Below are positions 15,636 to 22,714 of a stretch of 40,757 bases of DNA, in pieces. A program made the translations under genes and the position numbers. Within the stretch, counting starts at the first letter, position 1. Each line of letters starts with the position of its first letter. This DNA is from CAZNPL01 sp964574815 (GTDB lineage: Bacteria > Planctomycetota > Phycisphaerae > UBA1845). The notes under the pieces were generated by a model. That model had not been told where the DNA came from, made no database searches, and saw only the letters and a list, made by a program, of their open reading frames with translations. The stretch is from the NCBI GenBank assembly GCA_964574815.1, contig CAZNPL010000051.1, positions 1-40,757 of the forward strand, read 5' to 3'.

Positions 15636-16435
15636 GCGGCAGCCTCTTCCGATGCGTCCTTGGCGGTTCGGGTTTCCGGATGCGACCACCGGCCGTCGAG
15701 CAGGGCGGTTTCGATCTGGCGGTCACCGTCGAGCAGGCGCATGGCGATCCAGCGCGGGCAGGGCAGGTCCGGGTGCAGGCTGGTTAGATCGTCCATGAGC
15801 TCGTTGACGGCGGTCTCGACGGACGGGTCAAGGGGCGTTCGTTCGGGCTGGGGGCGGACGACGCCGGCGGCGACTTCGTGGATGTGGTGGACGAGGTGGT
15901 CGAGGCCCTGGCCGCTGCGGGCGGCGGTCGGGACGACGGGCACACCGAGTTCCTTCTCGAGGACGCGGGCTTCAAGGGCGATCTTCTTGCGGTCGGCCTC
16001 GTCGATGAGGTTGACGCAGACGACGACGCGTTCGGTGATCTCTAGAACCTGGAGGACGAGCAGGAGGTTTCGTTCGAGGACGGTTGCATCGCAGACGACG
16101 ACGGTGCAGTGCGGCCGGCCGAAGAGGATAAAGTCGCGGGCGATCTCTTCGTCAACGCTGTCGGCAAGGAGGGAGTAGGTGCCGGGCAGGTCGACGAGCT
16201 TGAAGCGCTGCTCGTTTCGGGTAAACCAGCCTTCCGCGCGGCTGACGGTTTTACCGGGCCAATTGCCGGTGTGCTGGCGCAAGCCGGTCAGGTGGTTGAA
16301 CACAGTGCTCTTGCCGGTATTGGGGTTGCCGGCAAGGGCGACGACGAGTTGACTGCCTGTGGCCAGCGGCGTGAGCTGCGAGGCGTGGGCACGATCAGGC
16401 GTGCAGTCGGTCGAGCAAGTGGAGCAGGAGGCCAT
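15632..16435 (-). CDS. feoB: FeoB GTPase half (split FeoB, N-terminal)
   Basis: The 267-residue protein is the cytosolic G-protein and helical switch region of FeoB. G1 is GNPNTGKS (residues 36-43), G2 lies near GNWPGKT, G3 is DLPG (82-85), G4 is NLID (142-145) and G5 is TAAR. The C-terminal helical segment includes PRWIAMRLLDGD, typical of FeoB just before the membrane part. The protein then stops, where normal FeoB (about 700-770 residues) would continue. Its N-terminus carries CSTCSTDC, a possible metal-sensing cysteine cluster. It overlaps the permease gene by ATGA, so the two halves are made together. Whether the split is ancestral or recent cannot be told here. Confidence 0.92.
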   Translation of the reverse strand: MASCSTCSTDCTPDRAHASQLTPLATGSQLVVALAGNPNTGKSTVFNHLTGLRQHTGNWPGKTVSRAEGWFTRNEQRFKLVDLPGTYSLLADSVDEEIARDFILFGRPHCTVVVCDATVLERNLLLVLQVLEITERVVVCVNLIDEADRKKIALEARVLEKELGVPVVPTAARSGQGLDHLVHHIHEVAAGVVRPQPERTPLDPSVETAVNELMDDLTSLHPDLPCPRWIAMRLLDGDRQIETALLDGRWSHPETRTAKDASEEAAA

Positions 16436-16516
16436 GATCCGGGTTCCGTATTTATCGGGGCGACTGCGGATGCTTTACTGGAAGCGGGCGAGGCCAGATC
16501 GGCCGCCCGCGTTCGG

Positions 16517-16744
16517 TCAGATCTCCACGATGACCTGGTCGGCGTCGCTGCGGCGGAGGGCGATCATAGCGCCTCGGATTCGATAGCAGACCGGGTCGCC
16601 GGCGGGGCTTTCCATGAGTCGCTCAATGAACGTGCCGGGTATGAGGCCGAGTTCGAGCAGTCTGCGACGCAGGTGCCCGCCGGCCTTGACCTCAAGGACT
16701 TGTCCATGCTGTCCCGTGGTGAGATCTTTCATGGGAATCGTCAT
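16517..16744 (-). CDS. feoA: FeoA, iron transport accessory protein
   Basis: This 75-residue protein has the SH3-like FeoA fold: basic and glycine-rich strands (GQHGQVLEVKAGGHLRRRLL), ELGLIPGTFIER in the middle, and a closing RIRGAMIALRRSDADQVIV. FeoA is a small cytoplasmic partner of FeoB needed for ferrous iron uptake. Its start overlaps the stop of the regulator gene in an ATGA, with GGGGAGA eight bases upstream. The FeoB GTPase gene follows 81 bases downstream. Confidence 0.93.
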   Translation of the reverse strand: MTIPMKDLTTGQHGQVLEVKAGGHLRRRLLELGLIPGTFIERLMESPAGDPVCYRIRGAMIALRRSDADQVIVEI

Positions 16745-17556
16745 CTATCACTCTCCCCCGTCTCTCGCCTTGTCGGCGGTCGGGTATTTTGAAGCCCTTT
16801 TTCCTTCGATTTCACTTTGGGGGCCGCGCCGTCGGATTCGCGCGGTTCCGGGTCACCGTTCGTGGGGGCAACGGGTCGGCCGGTCTTGATCGTTTTCACG
16901 AACACGAGTCCGGCGAGTTCGCGACCGATGGCATGCTCCCGGTGATTCACGCGCAACGTGAGCGGTCCCTGAAACGGCTGCTTCTCGATCACGTCGAGCA
17001 CCGCGCCGACGCGCATGGCGAGGCGGCCCAGGTACTGGAGAGCTTCGGGGTCGCGATCGCGAACGCGGACGATCTCGACGCAGTCGCCGGGGTTGCACTC
17101 GGTGAGGCTGCGGGCGGTGGACTGGTGGATGCGGCCATCCATGCGCGGTATCGGGTCGCCGTGGGGGTCGAAGCGGGGGTAGTCGAGCAGTTTGTCGATG
17201 GCGGCCTCGAATTTTTCGGAAATATGGTGTTCGAGGCGCTCGGCCTCGGCGTCCACCTCGTCCCAGCTATAGCCCAGGACTTCGTGCAAGAACGTCTCGA
17301 TGAGCCGATGGTGGCGGATGATCTCGAGGGCAATGGCCCGGCCGGCGTCGGCGAGGGCAACTCCTTTATAGGGGACGTAGCGGACCAAGCCCTTGTGAGA
17401 GAGCTGGCGGATCGCTTTGGTCACTGCGGGCGGGGAGACGCCGAGCATCTCGGAGAGGCTGCCGGTGCTGACGGCGCGGCCTTTCTCTTCGAGGCGGTAG
17501 ATGGCCTTGAGGTAGTCCTCGGTGGCCTGACCGGGTCGTTGCTCGGTTACCTGCAT
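16741..17556 (-). CDS. DtxR/MntR-family metal-dependent repressor
   Basis: The 271-residue protein has an N-terminal winged helix (about 10-70), a dimerisation/metal domain (about 71-140) and a FeoA-like SH3 domain (about 150-235), then a charged tail. By alignment from memory, the primary-site ligands are D14, H82, E106, E109 and H110. D14 and E106 match MntR, where Fe-specific DtxR and IdeR have Met and Cys. MntR's second-site glutamate is replaced by K17. It heads the feo operon and very likely represses it through the palindrome at 17583-17598. It could sense Mn(II), Fe(II) or both. The ATG at 17556 has no strong binding site. Confidence 0.9.
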   Translation of the reverse strand: MQVTEQRPGQATEDYLKAIYRLEEKGRAVSTGSLSEMLGVSPPAVTKAIRQLSHKGLVRYVPYKGVALADAGRAIALEIIRHHRLIETFLHEVLGYSWDEVDAEAERLEHHISEKFEAAIDKLLDYPRFDPHGDPIPRMDGRIHQSTARSLTECNPGDCVEIVRVRDRDPEALQYLGRLAMRVGAVLDVIEKQPFQGPLTLRVNHREHAIGRELAGLVFVKTIKTGRPVAPTNGDPEPRESDGAAPKVKSKEKGLQNTRPPTRRETGESDR

Positions 17557-17582
17557 GGCGATTAACCCAACGAAACAAAGAA

Positions 17583-17625
17583 TTTAACCGTGGTTAAAGA
17601 TATGATAGATCCAGGCGGCTGTCAA
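17583..17625 (-). promoter_or_regulatory. feo operon promoter with overlapping DtxR/MntR-type operator
   Basis: On the minus strand a consensus TTGACA (-35, 17620-17625) is followed by a 17-base spacer and TATCTT (-10, 17597-17602). Overlapping the -10 box and the presumed start is the palindrome TTTAACC-GT-GGTTAAA (17583-17598). The regulator ATG is 27 bases further on. A second half-like site, ATTAACCC, lies at 17561-17568. A repressor bound here would block RNA polymerase, so metal-dependent autoregulation is the natural reading. Confidence 0.75.
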
Positions 17626-17743
17626 GTCAGGCGGGAGTTTTATTGGAGCGGCGTTGAGAAGCTGCATGTACAAAGCTCAGCCGTGTCAGGCCTCGTTACA
17701 GTGTCACTGTCTCCGCTTGTCACAAAATCGGCTTGAAAAAGTT

Positions 17744-17773
17744 TTGGAATCGGGGTTGCGATCCGGGTATGAT
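17744..17773 (+). promoter_or_regulatory. probable promoter of the EF-hand lipoprotein gene
   Basis: TTGGAA (17744-17749), an 18-base spacer and TATGAT (17768-17773) form a plausible sigma-70 promoter about 70 bases before the GTG start at 17844. The match is moderate and the spacer is slightly long. Confidence 0.4.
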
Positions 17774-17843
17774 TGCACGAGGATTTGGGGTGAGAGAGGG
17801 ATCGCTGCGGTCAGGGGTCTTAACCGACTAGGAGGATAGTGGA

Positions 17844-18242
17844 GTGGGGAAGACGAGATCAGGGTTTACTCTAGGAATTCTGGGCAACGCCGGCGCGCTG
17901 CTGGCTTGCCTTGCCGTTTTTACGATGTGTGGTTGCTTCGGGCCTCCTCCTGCGGACGTACCGGAGCCAGGGGCCGAGCAGCCGATCGGGGACGACCCGG
18001 ACCCCGCCGACGATCCACCGTTTGAGCCGCCTGTCCTGGAGCCGGTGCGACCTGTCGGGGCGCGGCAAGAGACGGCGGATTTGAATTCCGACGGGATGAT
18101 CGATAACGACGACGTGGAGTTGTTCACGGGCTCCTTCGCGACCACTGAGGGCGACGAAGGATTTGAACCGGCCGCCGATTTCGACGGTGACGGGAAGGTC
18201 ACGCTGGTTGATTTTCAGATCTTTCTGGAGTTACTGCAGTAA
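17844..18242 (+). CDS. small lipoprotein with dockerin/EF-hand pair
   Basis: The 132-residue product starts at GTG, eight bases after GGAGG. Residues 1-31 form a signal with a lipobox-like MCGC (C31). A proline- and acid-rich linker follows (about 32-75). The C-terminus has two calcium loops, DLNSDGMIDNDDVELF and DFDGDGKVTLVDFQIF, as in dockerin type I modules. It is probably anchored in the outer membrane or periplasm and may bind a cohesin-like partner; the next gene encodes a protein whose fold could be of that kind. The function is inferred from modules only. Confidence 0.7.
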   Translation: MGKTRSGFTLGILGNAGALLACLAVFTMCGCFGPPPADVPEPGAEQPIGDDPDPADDPPFEPPVLEPVRPVGARQETADLNSDGMIDNDDVELFTGSFATTEGDEGFEPAADFDGDGKVTLVDFQIFLELLQ

Positions 18243-18314
18243 AGGGGCGGGCAGCGGAAGAATTTGACGAAACGTGCCGAGGGCACAGGATACTATCACG
18301 GACGGAGCGAGGGG

Positions 18315-18893
18315 ATGAATCGCAAGGCGAGCGTCTTGAGCGGTAGGCTTTATAAAATTGCGGGTTTGATGGTAGTGGCAGTCGGGCTGTCGGCCGGATC
18401 GGCAATGGCCGCGAGCATCGACATCACCCTGGCGCCGAGTGCGTCGGAGTACGTGGTGGGCGATACGGTCAGCGTGGACGTATTGGCGTCGACGGCTGAT
18501 CCGCTGGTCGGCTACGGGTTCGACTTCGTGCTGGATGATGATGCAATCCTGTCGTACGAAGGCTTCGTGGCCGCGGACCCCTTCACCAGAGTGTTGTCGG
18601 CGGACGGCGACGGCGTGGCCGGTCTGTCATTCACGGGCGGAGCAACGGGCGCCAGTATGCTTCTCGGCACGGCCACGTTCAACGCGGCCAGCGAGGGCGA
18701 AGTGGTCGTGAACATAGGCGTTACCGATGGCGACCTATCGGAGGGATTCGGCTCCAACGGTGAGGGCGTTTTCCTGGATTTCGGTTCGGATTCGGCGACC
18801 ATCACGGTGCAGAGTGCCGTGATCCCCGAGCCGGCCACCCTGGCGTTGTTGGCAGGCGGCGGACTGTTTCTGCTGCGTCGCCGTCGCTCATAG
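18315..18893 (+). CDS. PEP-CTERM protein with cohesin-like domain
   Basis: The 192-residue protein has a signal peptide (GLMVVAVGLSAGSAMAA, cleavage near residue 34). A beta-rich domain follows whose pattern (VGDTVSVDV, GYGFDFVLDDDAILSYEGF, LGTATFNAASEGEVVVNI) is like cohesin-type sandwiches. It ends in a PEP-CTERM sorting tail: IPEPATLALL, a hydrophobic helix and RRRRS. PEP-CTERM tails are thought to be recognised by exosortase, and the protein would be exported and processed. The ATG at 18315 follows a G/A-rich stretch; a longer frame to 18264 lacks signal character at its start. A strong terminator follows 50 bases downstream. Confidence 0.85.
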   Translation: MNRKASVLSGRLYKIAGLMVVAVGLSAGSAMAASIDITLAPSASEYVVGDTVSVDVLASTADPLVGYGFDFVLDDDAILSYEGFVAADPFTRVLSADGDGVAGLSFTGGATGASMLLGTATFNAASEGEVVVNIGVTDGDLSEGFGSNGEGVFLDFGSDSATITVQSAVIPEPATLALLAGGGLFLLRRRRS

Positions 18894-18942
18894 TTGACTA
18901 CGCCGTCCTGGATGTGGCCGGCACGAATATAGCGATCAACGG

Positions 18943-18970
18943 CCTCCCGCCTTTCGGCGGGAGGTTTTTT
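18943..18970 (+). terminator. rho-independent terminator
   Basis: A perfect 9-base GC-rich stem (CCTCCCGCC / GGCGGGAGG), a TTTC loop and six T residues end the PEP-CTERM gene's transcript. This is the clearest terminator in the window. Confidence 0.92.
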
Positions 18971-19141
18971 ATGCGCGTCGAGCCGCCGGAGGTGGTTGTG
19001 GTCGCCGTCTTGGGCCATTCGCGGTTTTCATGACCTTTCCGTGCGGTGGTCGATATATAGGACCATGGTGGCTCCACGTGCGGCAGTTTGGGCGTTCGAC
19101 ACGATTGAAATGCCGACCGCGGAGTCAGCGCTTGCCGGGAG

Positions 19142-19897
19142 GTGTTTTTGCTGTACGCAACCTTGACGTTCTGGCTGCTGACGATGGTGTTGTCGGCATG
19201 GGGCGTGCATCGGCTTTGGTGCGGAATCACCAGGCCACGGGTGGTGAACGTCGTGCTGCTGCCCGGCACACTGGTGGCGCAGCTCGGGCATGTGCTGGGC
19301 GTGCTGGTAACGGGGGCTACGGTCAACAACACGACGCTCATAGGCAATGATGAGACGGGCGATCCAGTGACGACGCAGAACGCCCGTCCCCGCGTTCCGG
19401 TGGTCGGTCCGCTGGTGATCGGCCTGTTGCCGTTACTGGCGTGCGGAGGTGCGATTTGCCTTTCGGCGTTGTATCTCGGGGAGGGCGTGCTACAGCGTCT
19501 GGGGGCCAACGGTGCGCCGACCTCTCTTCCAACGTCGTTGTCGGGGTTTTGGGGCTTTCTGCGGGACGGCGTATCGCTGATGGAGGCGCTGGTGAACGCC
19601 GTAATTCGGGCATTACCGGGTGGCTGGCGGGTCGTGGTTTTCCTGTACCTGGTGGTGTGCCTGTCGGTTCGGATGGCGCCGTTCCCGGGCGGCCTTCGCG
19701 GCTCGCTGGGAGCGGTCCTGCTGGTCGGGGTGGTCCTTGCGATTGTGGGGATGTTCAGCGACGCACTATCCTACCATGCTCGGCAAAGCTGGCCGGTCCT
19801 GAGTCTGACGGTGGGGATGCTCCTGGTGCTTCTTCTGCTCAGCGCGATGGTTCGCGGCGCCACCGGATTGGTGCGGATGCTGTCGCGCGGCGAGTAA
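19142..19897 (+). CDS. integral membrane protein, degenerate M50-like
   Basis: The 251-residue protein has about six hydrophobic segments: residues 1-20, 35-57, 88-108, 150-175, 185-207 and 220-240. The segment LLPGTLVAQLGHVLGVLVTG (about 39-58) lines up with the first zinc motif of M50-type membrane proteases (HExxH before a helix and 'TG'). Here the motif is A46-Q47-L-G-H50, so the first histidine and the catalytic glutamate are missing. It may be an inactive pseudoprotease, or the likeness may be chance. The start used is GTG without a clear ribosome binding site; a later ATG at 19183 would remove the first helix. Confidence 0.65.
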   Translation: MFLLYATLTFWLLTMVLSAWGVHRLWCGITRPRVVNVVLLPGTLVAQLGHVLGVLVTGATVNNTTLIGNDETGDPVTTQNARPRVPVVGPLVIGLLPLLACGGAICLSALYLGEGVLQRLGANGAPTSLPTSLSGFWGFLRDGVSLMEALVNAVIRALPGGWRVVVFLYLVVCLSVRMAPFPGGLRGSLGAVLLVGVVLAIVGMFSDALSYHARQSWPVLSLTVGMLLVLLLLSAMVRGATGLVRMLSRGE

Positions 19898-20046
19898 CTT
19901 GTCCGCCGGGTTTCGGACGTCGCCCGGCATCAAAAATCCGCCCGAAAAATCTCTTGACACACCGGCGCGAATTCGCAATTTTCCCGCTCGGCAACTCCTT
20001 CGTTGGACGCTTGGGGGTGTGTGAGTTTTGACGTGAGGGCGTAAAG

Positions 20047-20337
20047 ATGAAGGTCTTGAATCCCGGGGAGTTCACGGAAGCTTGTGTGGCGAGTGAGCTG
20101 GAGGAGGCTACGCGCACTGGCACACTTCTTTGGCCTGGTGAAGACATGGCTGAATCGAACGGGGGCGGCAACTTCGGCGACGCAACGATGCTGGCCGACG
20201 TGGACGAAGACGAGTACGGCGTCTACGAGGACGATCTCGACCTCGACGAGCTGGACGACGAGGAGGAGGAAGACCTCGACGACGAGTTTGACGAGGACTT
20301 CGAAGACGACTCTGACTTCGACGACGATTTCAGCTAG
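20047..20337 (+). CDS. small, strongly acidic protein
   Basis: The 96-residue product has a mixed first third (MKVLNPGEFTEACVASELEEAT). From about residue 48 it is almost entirely Asp and Glu with spaced Phe, Tyr and Leu (DLDELDDEEEEDLDDEFDED). GAGGG precedes the ATG by about eight bases. A TTGACA at 19954-19959 could be a -35 box but no good -10 box pairs with it. Such tails are often disordered and bind basic proteins or metal ions, or act as nucleic-acid mimics. No family was recognised. The regular Phe-Asp spacing argues that the acidic tail is translated. Confidence 0.6.
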   Translation: MKVLNPGEFTEACVASELEEATRTGTLLWPGEDMAESNGGGNFGDATMLADVDEDEYGVYEDDLDLDELDDEEEEDLDDEFDEDFEDDSDFDDDFS

Positions 20338-20416
20338 TCCTCTCTGACGGTGCAACGTTCGGGTGGCACGGGACCGCATCAGGCGGATCTCCCCATGCTC
20401 GTGCTGCGCGGTCACC

Positions 20417-20434
20417 GGCGGGTCCGCCTGACGC
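20417..20434. repeat. REP-like element, inverted copy of 13592-13609
   Basis: GGCGGGTCCGCCTGACGC here is the exact reverse complement of 13592-13609, and a related GCATCAGGCGGATC precedes it at 20377-20390. The two inward-facing halves flank a short spacer between two convergent genes, a typical position for repetitive extragenic palindromes. Confidence 0.55.
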
Positions 20435-20496
20435 GGACCAGTCGCAGCCAATCCGAACTTCACACGGCGACAGGTTTCGACTTCGACGCCTGCAAG

Positions 20497-20802
20497 TCAG
20501 GATCGGCCGCAATCTTCACGGTCGAGATAGGACGGTGGCAGGTCGGGTGGCAGGTCAAAGATCAAGCCGGTGTTGCTCGTCTCGCTGTGCGCAACAGCCG
20601 CTGTCTGTTGCGCTGATTCCGGTCCATTCAGTCCCAGGAAGACGGCGGCCAGCAGTACCCAGGCCGTAACAGGCGGTCCCGGCTCGCTGGGGGGCGATTT
20701 CGGTTCAGGCGGAGGAGTGGGAATGCGGAGGCCACATGTGGCGCAGTAGCGCGCCTGCGGGCGGTTCACGTGAAGGCAGCGATGGCACAGGGCGGCGTCC
20801 AT
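20497..20802 (-). CDS. zinc-ribbon protein with one membrane helix
   Basis: The 101-residue protein begins with a C-x2-C-x10-C-x2-C zinc ribbon (C6, C9, C20, C23: CHRCLHVNRPQARYCATC). A proline-rich linker (PTPPPEPKSPPSEPGPP), a short hydrophobic helix (VTAWVLLAAVFLGL, about 45-58) and a polar tail follow. GGGAG lies about eight bases before the ATG. It is presumably a membrane-tethered zinc protein with the ribbon on the cytoplasmic side. Its function is unknown. Confidence 0.6.
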   Translation of the reverse strand: MDAALCHRCLHVNRPQARYCATCGLRIPTPPPEPKSPPSEPGPPVTAWVLLAAVFLGLNGPESAQQTAAVAHSETSNTGLIFDLPPDLPPSYLDREDCGRS

Positions 20803-20968
20803 CGATCGACTCCCACCATTGATATTCTATCCATTTTCGAGGCCTGAGACAATCGTTATAGGCCGGCTCGCGGGAAAGCGGCGGCCGGCGTTGGCCTTTC
20901 CGGTCGTCCCCCCGTAAGGTGGCAGGTTGCGGTTGGGTGGTTCAATGCACGAGGAGGAGCGAATCGAT

Positions 20969-21271
20969 ATGACGCCCGAGGAGTTACGCGCGATCATCGA
21001 CTTTTTACGCCAGAAGGTACGACTTGCCGATCCGGGCGCGGATGGCAAGGTGACCGTGAAATTCGACATGCCGACGGCCGACGAGATGGCCGGTGCCGGG
21101 CTGGATCCTGACGGCAGCAGCCGGATCCTGGGCGCGGGCTGGTGGGGCGAGATGGTGGACGACGTCGTCGAGACACCGGCGATGTGCGACCCTGATGATC
21201 CGCCGGAGAAGGTGCTCGAGTACGCCCGGGACGTCATCTCGGAGTACATTCGCAAGCGCGCGCAACTCTGA
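20969..21271 (+). CDS. conserved-looking hypothetical protein
   Basis: The 100-residue protein begins MTPEELRAIIDFLRQKVRLA. A helix is followed by a beta-like stretch (GKVTVKFDMPTADEM), then an acidic Trp-rich part (GAGWWGEMVDDVVETP) and a C-terminal helix (EKVLEYARDVISEYIRKRAQ). No signal or membrane segment is seen. GGAGGAGC lies about nine bases before the ATG at 20969; an in-frame ATG at 20945 is the alternative. I do not recognise the family. Confidence 0.6.
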   Translation: MTPEELRAIIDFLRQKVRLADPGADGKVTVKFDMPTADEMAGAGLDPDGSSRILGAGWWGEMVDDVVETPAMCDPDDPPEKVLEYARDVISEYIRKRAQL

Positions 21272-21400
21272 CTCGGCATATGCGCCGTTGGCACGCCCAC
21301 CGCGGACATTGTGTATGCGGCGGCTCTTTGATGACTCTTTGCCGCAATGAACACAAGCCCGTGATCACGGTGCCCATCACCGCGCCCGTCCAGCCGCTCG

Positions 21401-21892
21401 TCATGCCTCGCCCCGCCCCAACCGCTCCAACGCCGTCCCGCTTAGGCGATACACTGTCCAGTCACTCATCGCCTCCGCCCCCAGCTTCTCGTAAAAGCGT
21501 ATCGCCGACTCGTTCCAATCCAGCACCCACCACTCGAAGCGTCCGCATCCGCGTTGCAGCGCCACTTTCGCCAGATACCGCATGATCGCCCGTGCGATTC
21601 CCCGCCGCCGAAATGACGGTCGCACGTACATATCCTCCAGGTACAAGCCGGGCCGGCCCACGAACGTCGAAAAGTTGTGAAAGTAGATCGCGAATCCCGC
21701 CGGCTGCGCGCCCCAGTATGCCACGATCGCCTTCGCTGCCGCTTCCGCCCCGAACAGCGATTCGGCCAGCCCATTCTCCGTGGCCACGACCTCGTTTGCC
21801 AAACGCTCGTACGCGGCCAGTTCGTTGATCATCGCGAGCAGCAACCCCACGTCTTCCCGCCGAGCCTCAGCAATCCGCAGGTCCTGAGCCAT
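21401..21892 (-). CDS. GNAT N-acetyltransferase, SSAT-like
   Basis: The 163-residue protein has the GNAT fold. Residues about 25-45 hold the helix LAAYERLANEVVATENGL. Then come PAGFAIYFHNFSTFVGRPGLYLEDMYV and the acetyl-CoA loop RPSFRRRGIARAIM (about 93-106). The tail WWVLDWNESAIRFYEKLGA is typical of the spermidine/spermine and thialysine acetyltransferase group. The substrate is probably a small amine. The start at 21892 has GGGAGAA six bases upstream; the longer frame to 21967 has no such support. Confidence 0.9.
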   Translation of the reverse strand: MAQDLRIAEARREDVGLLLAMINELAAYERLANEVVATENGLAESLFGAEAAAKAIVAYWGAQPAGFAIYFHNFSTFVGRPGLYLEDMYVRPSFRRRGIARAIMRYLAKVALQRGCGRFEWWVLDWNESAIRFYEKLGAEAMSDWTVYRLSGTALERLGRGEA

Positions 21893-22061
21893 CACGTTCT
21901 CCCGATCCACGATTCGCCCATGCCAAGTTGTCCGGCGGTCTTTGCCGTTTACCGCCCAGAGGCTCATGTAGGCTGTAGCGGCACATCGTGCCGAACAGCC
22001 GGGACACTACGCCTGCGGATACGCCCTTCAGACTACAACGGCTTTGCAGAAGTGAGTTTCC

Positions 22062-22622
22062 TCAGGCGCCGGTTGAGAATATCTCTCGTACGTCGGCGGT
22101 GTGTTTGGCGAAGGCCGCGTCGTCGAGGACGGGCGTCGCGTTGGCTACGCTGATGTCCTCGTCCAGTTCGACCCAGGAGCGGCAGCCGGCGTACGTAGGG
22201 GTCTCCTCGATCCAGGCCGGCTCGCCCAGCCGATGGACACGCACCAGAAGAACGTACACCGGGCGATCGGTCTTGTACTCGTAGCGGTAGCGGACGAGTT
22301 CGGGCGAGTAGATGTGCAGGTCGTTCCATTGGTCCGCGTCGTCGGGCGTCGGCGGCGCCCGGAAGACGTCGGCGACGCGGGCGTAGTGGCGGATGTAGAT
22401 CTGGTTCGGGTCGGGACGTTCATCGCGGCACGCCGCACGGAATTCCGGTTTGAGGTGCTCCGGCGTCTGATGCAGGTACGTCGGGTATATGAGAAACTCG
22501 TCGTGCTCGATTTCGAATCGTCCCTCGCGCTCGTGAATGCCGCCCTTGCGGAGCAGGATGGTTTGCGCGCCCTGGCCGAGGGCTTCGTCCACCACCGCCC
22601 ATTCCTTGAAGGCTTTTCTCAT
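22062..22622 (-). CDS. DUF1802 family protein
   Basis: The 186-residue protein starts MRKAFKEWAVVDEALGQGAQ, followed by ILLRKGGIHER and HDEFLIYPTYLHQ, the signature order of DUF1802 proteins. These occur in cyanobacteria, planctomycetes and others and have no established function. The protein is soluble. GAGGAA lies about eight bases before the ATG. It is followed on the same strand by the gene for the acetyltransferase and preceded by the WalJ-like nuclease gene. Confidence 0.85.
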   Translation of the reverse strand: MRKAFKEWAVVDEALGQGAQTILLRKGGIHEREGRFEIEHDEFLIYPTYLHQTPEHLKPEFRAACRDERPDPNQIYIRHYARVADVFRAPPTPDDADQWNDLHIYSPELVRYRYEYKTDRPVYVLLVRVHRLGEPAWIEETPTYAGCRSWVELDEDISVANATPVLDDAAFAKHTADVREIFSTGA

Positions 22623-22714
22623 GATTTGCTTCCTCAGTTCGGATCCGCACGTTGACGCCGACTCGCCAGCTTCTTCTATATCGCGTTGTTTCGACCGGCA
22701 ACGCGGCCGGCCCG

